Below, piece by piece: positions 53,872 to 62,630 of a DNA stretch of 64,000 bases (positions are counted from its first letter, which is position 1; the number at the start of each line of letters is the position of its first letter). Below the pieces are notes generated by a model. That model saw only the letters and a list, made by a program, of their open reading frames with translations, was not told the DNA's origin and did not search any database. The DNA is from Bacteroidales bacterium (GTDB lineage Bacteria > Bacteroidota > Bacteroidia > Bacteroidales > WCHB1-69). The translations under genes and the position numbers were made by a program. Location: NCBI GenBank assembly GCA_017615795.1, contig JAFZZK010000005.1:98810-162809 (forward strand). The letters are read 5' to 3'.

Positions 53872-53955
53872 CAAAGGTACAGAAACTTGATTTTCGATGT
53901 GAGAATTTGTAACCTTACAAAATCCGGAACCGAATATGCCCCATAATTATCTTTG
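53872..53955. promoter_or_regulatory. Second divergent promoter pair with central 16-bp inverted repeat
   Basis: The minus-strand -7 box TACCTTTG is at 53872-53879 and the plus-strand box TATCTTTG is at 53948-53955. TTTGTAACCTTACAAA lies at 53906-53921, exactly 26 nt from each box. The geometry and repeat are identical to 35048-35131, although the sequences between repeat and boxes differ. Confidence 0.72.
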
Positions 53956-53974
53956 CGCCCAAAATTAAAGAAGC

Positions 53975-55066
53975 ATGGACACTATTTTCAAACTTACAGA
54001 AATCGCCACCAATTCCAAAGAACAGTACCCGTTCCGGAAATACGGCGAGATGGTTGTCGGCTACTATGCCACCCTGTCCCTTGCGGAACAACAGATGAAA
54101 GCAACCGTTTCGGAGCGTGCGGAGGAAGAGGAGGATCGCCTCCAATGGGTGGCGGATGATCCTGAATATCGCAAGGATGACGAGCGAGATGGACACGACG
54201 TGACATTGGCCTACTACATCACGGAACTCGAAATCAACGAACAGGAGCCGGACAACATCCAGTCGGTGCGCAGCTACACCGCCGACGGACAGCCCAACGA
54301 CCAATGCCTGCTTGACTACAAATGCCAGCGACACTATGAGGGACGCACTGCCGAACAGATCCGCTTCAAACGAGGCGACATCGTGGAGGTGATGCGCTGG
54401 TGGGGAAAGTCGCAGCTCTGCGTGGTGTGGAACGCTCAACCCTCGGTGGAGTGGTATGCCGACTACCGCAAACGCACTGCAAATAAGTATGCAGGCAGCG
54501 ACCATCTTCCGCATCTGGACTATTCCGATGACTGTTACGTCGTCTATACCCTTGAAAACGACTATATGCATTTTCACCCGGGTTCTCCAGATGTTTTCAA
54601 ACCCACGCAGGAAGTCCCTCCGGCGTTGGTGGTGAGATCATTGATCATCATGGAGCAGGAAACACGAAAGGAACAGCAGTTCAAGCGTCTTCGGAGTGTC
54701 AGGGAAGCATTCGGTACCGACAAGGCGAAATGGCTGACCCGTTTGGTCGAGCCGACCGATAAAGTTCCGTTTATGGAGGATGTCATGGCGGAATTCCGCC
54801 GCGCAAGCACGAAGATACGCAGAACAAGCTTTGGCTTTGGCAAAGGGCGTTATGCGCTGCAGGATTGCCTGTGCTCGCTGAGTGCCCACGACAAGGGGCT
54901 TCTCAAGATCTGGTCGTCGCCCCATGCACCGCTGACCATGGGGCAGTTTGACAAAGTGGTGGACGACCTTGTGCGTTGTACCACAGAGGTGGCCTTTGCC
55001 ATCGGGGTTGCCGCCGATCTCCAGGAGGATGAGGTGAAAATGTTGTGGGTGGAGTTAAATGAATAA
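53975..55066 (+). CDS. IRFQPGD-family protein D with extra C-terminal domain
   Basis: A 363-residue protein, the longest of the four paralogues. Residues 1-215 align by eye with protein C: MDTIFKLTEI, SVRSYTADGQPNDQCLLD, YEGRTAEQIRFKRGDIVEV, SQLCVVWNAQPS, DYSDDCYVVYTL, HFHPGSPDVFKPTQEVP. The last 145 residues form a separate helical domain absent from the others (KWLTRLVEPTDKVPFMEDV, GRYALQDCLCSLSAHDKGLL, VAFAIGVAADLQEDEVKML). It is under the second TTTGTAACCTTACAAA promoter, not the CTGCTAATAGCAG type. Function unknown. Confidence 0.78.
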   Translation: MDTIFKLTEIATNSKEQYPFRKYGEMVVGYYATLSLAEQQMKATVSERAEEEEDRLQWVADDPEYRKDDERDGHDVTLAYYITELEINEQEPDNIQSVRSYTADGQPNDQCLLDYKCQRHYEGRTAEQIRFKRGDIVEVMRWWGKSQLCVVWNAQPSVEWYADYRKRTANKYAGSDHLPHLDYSDDCYVVYTLENDYMHFHPGSPDVFKPTQEVPPALVVRSLIIMEQETRKEQQFKRLRSVREAFGTDKAKWLTRLVEPTDKVPFMEDVMAEFRRASTKIRRTSFGFGKGRYALQDCLCSLSAHDKGLLKIWSSPHAPLTMGQFDKVVDDLVRCTTEVAFAIGVAADLQEDEVKMLWVELNE

Positions 55067-55080
55067 CGGAAAAAAACTTG

Positions 55081-55088
55081 TATCTTTG
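55081..55088 (+). promoter_or_regulatory. -7 box for the gene at 55111
   Basis: TATCTTTG on the plus strand. It rules out the longer frame opening at 55078 and supports the ATG at 55111. Neither of the two inverted-repeat boxes is present upstream. Confidence 0.6.
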
Positions 55089-55110
55089 CCCCGTAAAAAG
55101 CCTTTTCTTT

Positions 55111-56295
55111 ATGATTGAAACAAGCTACAAAATCGTCCGTTTTCATACAAATCTGCCGTATAACTGCATTTATCACGTCACGGGCAATCAACAATATGCC
55201 GGCATGGGCCGCCGCCCCAGCGACTATGACCAGAAATCAATGACCGATATACAGGGATTCCCGTTCCATTTCCGGAATATTGCGAGCTCGGATATGTCGG
55301 AAAATGGTTTGCAAGAGCTGATGAGCAATGGAACGGCAGGGCAGGATGTCTCGGCAAAGGAGATGTTGCAGGTGTTGCGGGATGTGTTCCCTGTGTCGCC
55401 GAAAGGCTGCTTCGTGGTTCGACTTTTGCCTATTCTAAACGACATGGACGGCGAGGCGGTGGACACTTTCCTGATCGGCACCAGGACTGTCCCCAGCCCC
55501 CAGGATGCCGTTGGTTTCTCCATGAGGGTTGCCGAGATTAATTATGAGCGGATGACGGGGAAACCCTACGAAAACGACATGGAGGAGGAAGAGGAGGGCT
55601 CCACATTTGGCATGGTGTTGCGTTCGGATGTGGATGTCCCGAAAAGTCTCACGCATTCCATGTCGTTTCAAACCAATCGCGAACGCAAAAAGAGCTATGT
55701 AGACAAGGTGGTGCGCACGCAGAACCAGATCATAAAAATGTATCAGAAGAAGTTCGTCGAGTTGGCTAAAGAGCCCAAACCCACCTTTGATCAATTCAAG
55801 GATCTGGTGGTCGCCGCGTTTGGCGACGTGCAGAATGTGACCAAGATGCACCGTGAATGTCCTATCAAGGTGGATTATTGTGTTGACAACCAAGAGTATG
55901 AGGTGATGCTTTGCCCTGAAGATGATGAGCCCATCATTTGTGATTTTCAGCGTGGCCCTCAGAGTAAGGCGCTTTATGTATTCTTTCTGCGCCATCCGGA
56001 AGGCATTCGCCTCAAGCGACTGATGACGGAGGAATATGTCAAAGAACTGGCACAGATTTATGCAAAACTCAAAGATTGTGACAAGGACGAAGCGTATAGA
56101 AAGGCGAAATCTTTGATTAAGGGCCGTTCACAATACATCAATGATATAAAGAGCCTGTTTGCGGATATCTTTGTGCCCGTGGTTGCAGGCAAATACTCCA
56201 TTGCACCGTTGGAGGAGAAACGCAACAACGGACTCTATGGAATTGTCTTAAACGACGATCTCATCGATTTAGGCAACCTCGACGGCAAGTTATAG
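55111..56295 (+). CDS. Uncharacterised protein
   Basis: A 394-residue soluble protein starting MIETSYKIVRFHTNLPYN. An acidic loop (EEEEEGS) lies near residue 165. A helical, charged part follows (about 190-240). The segment KALYVFFLRHPEGIRLKRL near 285 resembles a motif seen in several Bacteroidetes hypothetical proteins. The C-terminus ends YGIVLNDDLIDLGNL. No named domain recognised. It precedes the addB-like gene by 84 nt, which has its own -7 box. Confidence 0.72.
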   Translation: MIETSYKIVRFHTNLPYNCIYHVTGNQQYAGMGRRPSDYDQKSMTDIQGFPFHFRNIASSDMSENGLQELMSNGTAGQDVSAKEMLQVLRDVFPVSPKGCFVVRLLPILNDMDGEAVDTFLIGTRTVPSPQDAVGFSMRVAEINYERMTGKPYENDMEEEEEGSTFGMVLRSDVDVPKSLTHSMSFQTNRERKKSYVDKVVRTQNQIIKMYQKKFVELAKEPKPTFDQFKDLVVAAFGDVQNVTKMHRECPIKVDYCVDNQEYEVMLCPEDDEPIICDFQRGPQSKALYVFFLRHPEGIRLKRLMTEEYVKELAQIYAKLKDCDKDEAYRKAKSLIKGRSQYINDIKSLFADIFVPVVAGKYSIAPLEEKRNNGLYGIVLNDDLIDLGNLDGKL

Positions 56296-56344
56296 CTTGG
56301 CCAGAGGACATCAAGCACTCCCTCGGCACAGTTTCTTTTTTTTG

Positions 56345-56352
56345 TAAATTTG
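56345..56352 (+). promoter_or_regulatory. -7 box for the addBA-like operon
   Basis: TAAATTTG fits TAnnTTTG on the plus strand, 27 nt before the start codon. Confidence 0.5.
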
Positions 56353-56379
56353 CAGGCTGAATTTGTAAAATAGTATTCT

Positions 56380-59103
56380 ATGAAAATCATCTACAGTCCG
56401 TACTACGACGGTGAGATTTTTCTCGGGGACAAACCAGAGGCCTTTCGCCATCTTTATGCGGGCAATGTGCAGTTGCTGCAGCAATTAGGTCTTCGCGCCG
56501 GCATCCACGTGGATCCCGTTTCCGATATGGAACGCGAAGCCGCCTACCAGAAGGCAATGGAACAACCTCTGAAAGGGACCTCTTTTGAACATTCCGCCAC
56601 CACCGATCCCATCGGCGTGGCCGCCAAACTCCTGCTCTGGCGCGACAACCTCATCATGGCTGGATGGGATGGCACCTGCACCGACCCCTCCCTCTCCAAA
56701 CTATACCTGCTGGCGGAAATTGAGAAGAATTTTGTCAAAGCTTATCATGGCCTCGCCGACTACTGGCGGACGGTGTGTGAGTGCTACGAAAGCCCCACCC
56801 CCATGTCACTGCCCTTTGAAGAGGTCCTGGCAGACTGCCCCTGGAGCGAAATCCCCACCCTCGTGCAGCGCACCTTGGTGGCATTGGACAAACGGGGCGT
56901 GAACGTCCGCAAAACCATCCTCGATGGAAATACATTCGCATTGGACACCCAAAAAATCGAAGTGGCGCAATTTGACGACCTGTTAGAGGCATACGAATGG
57001 ATCGCCCAACTGAAGAAAAAACCTGCCAACTGCGCCATTATCAACCGCGACAATGTACGGCTGAATCACACTCTCTACACTTGGGACAAGCCTGCCGTGC
57101 ACGCTTCTCTCAACAACAGCAACCCGCAACTGTTGCAGCTTTTCAAGCTCTGTTTTTGCGTGTTCGCCCGTCCCCTGAATCTCGAAAACATCATCGCCTA
57201 CCTGCAATTGCCATTGAGCCCCATCCCTGGCGGATTGCGTCATAAATTAGCAAAGCTACTGCTGAAAAACGGAGGCTTCGGCGAAGTGAAAATGCAGGAA
57301 AGCGGCAAAAAACGTGATGATTGGGAGGAAGCCGTTGAAACTTTCGGGTTTTTGAACAAGGATGGGAAAGTCACCCCCCAGGCCCGTGCCGCCAAGATGC
57401 CTTTCATCACCCCTGTCAGGGAAGATCTTGGCAAAGACATCCCCCTGCAAAAAGTGGTCGACTATGTGGGAAACATCCACAAATGGCTGGGTGGTTTTGT
57501 AGAGGACAATGATCTTCCTGAAGAAATCAAGCAGCAGATTCATGAGGTTTCCAAGATGTTCGCCGCATTCAATCTGATTCTCCAACTTGACAACAGGCAA
57601 AAGGCCGTCACCTACACCGATATTGAGCGGATTGTTTCCCGCATTTACCGCCCGATCAGCTACACACAAAAACAGTCGGAGAAGAACTCCCTCAATGTCA
57701 TCCGCGACATCCGCAGCATGGCCGCGCCCGCCGACACACTTGTCTGGCTCGACTGCCACGCCGAAGATGTCGAACATGACCCCTATGATTTCCTCAGCAT
57801 GGCGGAACGCCAGCACCTGGCCTCACATCACGTGCAAATCCCCGACTTTGCCACTCATTTGAAAACGTGCCACCAAGAGCGCAACCGCATGCTCAACAAC
57901 GTAACAGGCAAAGTGCTGCTGGTGCAGAGCCATTACGACGGCACAAAAAGACTGAGTGAACACAGTCTGATAGCGGAAGTGAAGCATCTTTGCGGCAAAA
58001 ACCTCAAGGTAGTTGCAGCCGAGCACGTTCTCCCGAAGAAAAAAACCGTTACCCAAAAAGAGAGTATTGACACCTATGAACCAAAATTAGAATACAAGCT
58101 GGCAGTGTCTGCATTCAAGGGACGCAAGGAGAGCAATTCGTCCTTGGAAACGCTCATCCAGCGACCATTCAACTATGTGATGCAATACGTGGCCAACCTG
58201 CCCATGCCTGAAGACGAGCAAGTGAAAAGCCCGGAAAACACCTTCGGTTTGGTGGCGCACCATTTTTTTCAACATGTGATTGAGGAAGGCAAAGCCATGC
58301 CGGGCGACGTGTATGACAATATGCGGCAGATCGTCAACAAGCAATATGACAAGCTCTTGGGGAACGCCATCCAAGCTGCGGGACTGATTCTGTTGCAGGA
58401 CGAGAATGCCACCAAACTGCACACTTTCAACTGGCAGCTCAAAGGGAGCATAATAACTCTCATTGACATCATGAAACACTTGGCTCTCTCTCCCGTAGGC
58501 TGCGAGATGGAATTCCCGACCGGCAACACTCCTTTGAAATTGAACACCATCGGGGATTTCGGTGCACGCATCGACTTTTTACTTACCAACCCTAAGAACC
58601 AGTATGTTATTTTCGACTTCAAATGGAGTATGAGCAAAAGATATGTCGAGAAATTAGAGAAAAATGTTTCCCTGCAACTGGAACTTTACAAGCAGGCTGT
58701 CAAGAAAAGTACTGGCAAAAAAGTTAAAGGGGTTGGGTATTATATGATGCCCATGAAGAAATTGTTCACCACGGATTTTCCGGCATGGGATGACAAAATC
58801 ATACAAGTGGCTACCACTTCAAAAGCTCTCTTTACAAAAATTAAAAACTCTTACACCTTCCGGAAAAAAGAACTGAAAAGCAAAAAAATTGAGGAGGCGG
58901 AAATGATGGATGTCGCTGGCTATGGATATTTTGACGACATAGCCAATAAGGAACTCCTCCCTTTGGAAGTGAAAGACAAAAGCAGCATAAAAAAATCGGA
59001 GTATGTTTTCAAGCCCAGCAGGAAACGCTCCTATGAAGATGCCAACAAAGAGCCCTACGAAACCCCCACATCCCATCCCGTTTTAAAAGGCAGACTGAAA
59101 TGA
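56380..59103 (+). CDS. addB: AddB/RexB-like subunit with PD-(D/E)XK nuclease domain
   Basis: A 907-residue protein. The N-terminal 550 residues have the size and helical character of the inactivated helicase core of AddB, and no Walker A motif is seen near the start. The C-terminal nuclease begins with a Ser-Leu-E-x-x-x-x-x-P-F-x-Y pattern (SSLETLIQRPFNYVMQY), typical of this family, and has GARIDFLL followed by VIFDFKW as active-site residues. The Cys cluster of iron-sulfur AddB proteins is not evident. It overlaps the helicase gene by 4 nt (ATGA), as expected for a recombination complex processing double-strand breaks. Confidence 0.82.
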   Translation: MKIIYSPYYDGEIFLGDKPEAFRHLYAGNVQLLQQLGLRAGIHVDPVSDMEREAAYQKAMEQPLKGTSFEHSATTDPIGVAAKLLLWRDNLIMAGWDGTCTDPSLSKLYLLAEIEKNFVKAYHGLADYWRTVCECYESPTPMSLPFEEVLADCPWSEIPTLVQRTLVALDKRGVNVRKTILDGNTFALDTQKIEVAQFDDLLEAYEWIAQLKKKPANCAIINRDNVRLNHTLYTWDKPAVHASLNNSNPQLLQLFKLCFCVFARPLNLENIIAYLQLPLSPIPGGLRHKLAKLLLKNGGFGEVKMQESGKKRDDWEEAVETFGFLNKDGKVTPQARAAKMPFITPVREDLGKDIPLQKVVDYVGNIHKWLGGFVEDNDLPEEIKQQIHEVSKMFAAFNLILQLDNRQKAVTYTDIERIVSRIYRPISYTQKQSEKNSLNVIRDIRSMAAPADTLVWLDCHAEDVEHDPYDFLSMAERQHLASHHVQIPDFATHLKTCHQERNRMLNNVTGKVLLVQSHYDGTKRLSEHSLIAEVKHLCGKNLKVVAAEHVLPKKKTVTQKESIDTYEPKLEYKLAVSAFKGRKESNSSLETLIQRPFNYVMQYVANLPMPEDEQVKSPENTFGLVAHHFFQHVIEEGKAMPGDVYDNMRQIVNKQYDKLLGNAIQAAGLILLQDENATKLHTFNWQLKGSIITLIDIMKHLALSPVGCEMEFPTGNTPLKLNTIGDFGARIDFLLTNPKNQYVIFDFKWSMSKRYVEKLEKNVSLQLELYKQAVKKSTGKKVKGVGYYMMPMKKLFTTDFPAWDDKIIQVATTSKALFTKIKNSYTFRKKELKSKKIEEAEMMDVAGYGYFDDIANKELLPLEVKDKSSIKKSEYVFKPSRKRSYEDANKEPYETPTSHPVLKGRLK

Positions 59104-62100
59104 AAAATGTAATCTATATCAATGCTGGTGCAGGTTCAGGAAAGACCTACACCCTCACCAAAAAATTAGCCGAAGAAATCTCCCATGGCAAGGTGCAACC
59201 GTCGCAGGTTATTCTGACAACCTTTACCGAGTTGGCAGCCACCGAGTTCAAGGAGAAGGCCCGCGAGCAGATTCTGGCCGCGGCACAGGGCACTCTGACA
59301 GCGGCCAATCTGGAGGCTGCCGCCCAGCTCGACAGCGCAGTGATCGGCACGGTACACTCCATGGCCCTCCACTTCATCAAAAAATTCTGGTATCTGCTCG
59401 ACTACGGCGCCGACTTGCAGACCATCTCCGAACGCGACGACGAGTTTTTTATGAGCCAGTCGTTAGCGAGAATCGTGCAGGACAAAAATCCCAACAACGG
59501 CACCCTGAAGTACCAAAACCAACTGAAATGTTTCAACGACTTCCGTGATTATTTCGACATCCATAACGGCAATCGCCCCGACTTTCACTTCTGGCAGCCG
59601 ATACTGCGCGAGGTGGTGGAGAAAATGGAATATTACGAAGTGAATGATGTGAAAGAGAGCATCCACAGAAGCTTTGTCACCATAAGGGAAGTGTATAACG
59701 GACGTATGTTTGATGACCAACAACTGAAGGATGATCTGGTGGACAATCTGAATGCCTACTCTGACTTTTGCAACGACCTTTTTAACGGAAAATACAAAAA
59801 TTCAAACTCCAAAGACAAGGCTAATAGACACCGGAATAGCGCCAGTTTACTTGCCGACAGGATTTCAGACCCTGCTTTTGATTGTCGCGAACTATACGAA
59901 GAATATGTGAACAAAGATAACACACTGAAGGATCTGCTGGAACCTGCTGGTGGGCAAGCTGCCCGAGATAACTGCCCCGAATATTATATCTTTCAAGACA
60001 TTATTGAAAAAGAACTTCCCACTTCCCAATCACACCGTCGCATATTAATGGATCTTGTCAGATCCATTTTTGAACTGGCCAAAGCATGGCGCGACGATTT
60101 CAAGACCTACAAGAAAAACAACCATATCATTTCCTACAACGACATGGAACAGCTGTTTTTACAGCTGATTACCAAAGAAAAAGAAGTACGGGACTATATC
60201 AAGGAGCATTACCGGCTGGTTATGGTGGATGAGTTCCAGGACTCCAACCCCATACAGCTCAAGATTTTTAATGAATTGTCGGAACTGGTGTCCGAACAAG
60301 GCGGCCAGTCCTTCTGGGTAGGCGACCCCAAGCAGTCCATCTACGGGTTCCGCGGTGCCGATACGGAATTGGTGAATGAGGTGGCACAGATTTTCCTCAA
60401 CCAAGACAAAACAAACAATCCCGACAAACTTGAAATGCAATGTCTGGTAGAGAGTTGGCGATCCCGGGAAAAACTGGTGAATTTAGTGAACGATACATTC
60501 AAAGATCCCTTCCACAAAAAAGACCATATTCCCGTCAATCTGATCACACTCAATCCTCATTTCACAGAAAATCACCCGGACTACAAGAAAGTCAACATTA
60601 ACCCTATCGTTCACTGGGAGTGTACGTTAAAAAGCAAACCCGATGCCGCCGGTTTCTTGGCCGCCAAAATAAAAGATCTGCTCAACTCGAAAATCGAAGT
60701 GCACCCCGACAAACTCGACAAAGACACCGCTGAAATCCATCCCCGCGATGTGGCCATTTTATGCCGCACCAACAGTGATGCAAAAAGCATCGTGAAAGCC
60801 CTGCGAAAAATCGAGGTGCCTGTGTCGGAGCCGGAAGACAGCATCATGCAACGCATTGAGGTGCAGTTGGTGGTCACCCTGTTGCAGTTCGTGCAGAACC
60901 CCACCAACAAGCATGTCCGCGCCGACATACTACGTCTGCTCAAAGGCATGCCAACCGAGAAAATTCTGAAGAGCCGCATAGATTATGTGAAAAAGATGAG
61001 TCGGAAAGAATCCTCGGGCAAAGATGCGGAAGATGAATGGTTGAACGACAACAAACTCATTCAGCAACTGACAAATTTCACCAAACGATTAAAGCATCTT
61101 TCCATTCCCGAGATTGTGGATGCCTTGATTTACGAGTGTGACATTCCGGCCTTGACAGCCATGTGGAATTACGCGTCCATCCGCCGTCAGAATCTCTCCA
61201 CATTGCGACACTTGGCCACCGACTACGACCAACGCTGTCTGCAATTAGGCTTGGGCACATCCGTCAACGGATTCATCTATTTCCTCAACAGCACCGAACC
61301 CAACAAGGAGAAGGATAACCAATCCGACACCGTAAAAGTTTTCACCTATCATGGATCCAAGGGCCTTGAATGGTCCATCGTTATTCTTAGCAGTATCAAC
61401 AATGATGCATTAGATGATAATAACTGTGTCAAAAATTCTTTTATGACGGTGCGGGAGATGGTGTTGAATTCCACTGGAAATCCTTTTAAAAAAACATACT
61501 ACTTGCATTATTTCCCCAACACACTCAACGGGAAAAGTTCTTCTGAGAACCCAAACAAGGGTGTGGTTTGCAGACTTTTAGGCTATCCTTTATATCAAAA
61601 CATCAAAAACAAGGTGGAAAAGGAGGAACGGCAGTTGATGTATGTCGGCATGACTCGCGCCAAGGACTGCCTATGCACGCTGGGACATGGGGGACCTGAT
61701 CCAAAACCTGATAAAAAAGGAGTGTCGAAAAAAAGCAGTATGCAGAAAAAGGAGTTTTTGTGGCTGGAAAATATCGGTGTTGTAGCCCCTACCGTGGATA
61801 ATGTATGGGGCAACACGAGTTATCTGCCCTCGTCATGGCCGGGAACCTCACTGGCTCCAACCGGAACAGCCGCTTCCATCCAAGCAACAACATGGGAAAA
61901 GGTTATAAAGCCAAAGAAACACACAGACTTCCAGAAACGTTATCTGTCGCCCAGCAAGATTGAGAATGTCGATGGAATAAAAATATACCAATCGTTTCAA
62001 CCATGGGATGTGAAAGGTGTGGGCACAGACAAAAGCAACCTGAAAGGTGATTATGCCACTATTGGCTCCTGTATCCACGACTTTTTCGCCGTCTATCAAC

Positions 62101-62537
62101 CTGGCGCAAATGTCAGAAACCGTGAGCTGGCGCAAAGTATCATCACCGGTTACCGACTCCCCTCCCTAATCCAAAACATCGACGATTTCATCAAAGCCGC
62201 CGACTGGCTGTATGAACAGTTGCGGATGAAGTTCCCTCCTACTGCCGAAAGCGACCATGTGGAGACGGAGGTGCCGTTCCAGGCCACGCTGCCATCGGGC
62301 CAAACCCTGCGCGGTGAAATGGATCTTTTGTGGTTCTATACTGACAATACAGGAAAACAACACTGTGTGTTGGTGGATTACAAAACCTTTCCTGGGGTTG
62401 ACTATACACAACATACCCTGAAGAACATTCCCCAGCTTTCTGCATATACACACGCCTTGCGCCATGCTCGTATAGATGTCACCCACGCGCTCATCTATTA
62501 TCCGATAGGTGGAGTGGTTCATGACTTGAAGATGTGA
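59100..62537 (+). CDS. addA: AddA-like UvrD-family helicase-nuclease
   Basis: A 1145-residue SF1A helicase. Walker A is NAGAGSGKTYTLT (8-20), motif Ia is TTFTELAATEFKEKAR, motif II is MVDEFQDSNPIQ, motif III is FWVGDPKQSIYGFRGAD, motif V is TYHGSKGLEWSIVIL and motif VI is MYVGMTRAKD. The C-terminal nuclease shows LRGEMDLLWF and CVLVDYKTF, the PD-(D/E)XK residues of AddA. Together with the overlapping AddB-like gene it forms a helicase-nuclease that resects DNA ends for RecA. Which Chi-like sequence it recognises cannot be told. Confidence 0.9.
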   Translation: MKNVIYINAGAGSGKTYTLTKKLAEEISHGKVQPSQVILTTFTELAATEFKEKAREQILAAAQGTLTAANLEAAAQLDSAVIGTVHSMALHFIKKFWYLLDYGADLQTISERDDEFFMSQSLARIVQDKNPNNGTLKYQNQLKCFNDFRDYFDIHNGNRPDFHFWQPILREVVEKMEYYEVNDVKESIHRSFVTIREVYNGRMFDDQQLKDDLVDNLNAYSDFCNDLFNGKYKNSNSKDKANRHRNSASLLADRISDPAFDCRELYEEYVNKDNTLKDLLEPAGGQAARDNCPEYYIFQDIIEKELPTSQSHRRILMDLVRSIFELAKAWRDDFKTYKKNNHIISYNDMEQLFLQLITKEKEVRDYIKEHYRLVMVDEFQDSNPIQLKIFNELSELVSEQGGQSFWVGDPKQSIYGFRGADTELVNEVAQIFLNQDKTNNPDKLEMQCLVESWRSREKLVNLVNDTFKDPFHKKDHIPVNLITLNPHFTENHPDYKKVNINPIVHWECTLKSKPDAAGFLAAKIKDLLNSKIEVHPDKLDKDTAEIHPRDVAILCRTNSDAKSIVKALRKIEVPVSEPEDSIMQRIEVQLVVTLLQFVQNPTNKHVRADILRLLKGMPTEKILKSRIDYVKKMSRKESSGKDAEDEWLNDNKLIQQLTNFTKRLKHLSIPEIVDALIYECDIPALTAMWNYASIRRQNLSTLRHLATDYDQRCLQLGLGTSVNGFIYFLNSTEPNKEKDNQSDTVKVFTYHGSKGLEWSIVILSSINNDALDDNNCVKNSFMTVREMVLNSTGNPFKKTYYLHYFPNTLNGKSSSENPNKGVVCRLLGYPLYQNIKNKVEKEERQLMYVGMTRAKDCLCTLGHGGPDPKPDKKGVSKKSSMQKKEFLWLENIGVVAPTVDNVWGNTSYLPSSWPGTSLAPTGTAASIQATTWEKVIKPKKHTDFQKRYLSPSKIENVDGIKIYQSFQPWDVKGVGTDKSNLKGDYATIGSCIHDFFAVYQPGANVRNRELAQSIITGYRLPSLIQNIDDFIKAADWLYEQLRMKFPPTAESDHVETEVPFQATLPSGQTLRGEMDLLWFYTDNTGKQHCVLVDYKTFPGVDYTQHTLKNIPQLSAYTHALRHARIDVTHALIYYPIGGVVHDLKM

Positions 62538-62630
62538 TAAAGTTACCTCAAAACAACGCGGTCGGCGAAAAGCGCCAAAGAAAAGTTGGCAAACGCTTGT
62601 ATGACCGAGCATAAACTAAAACAAAAAACC

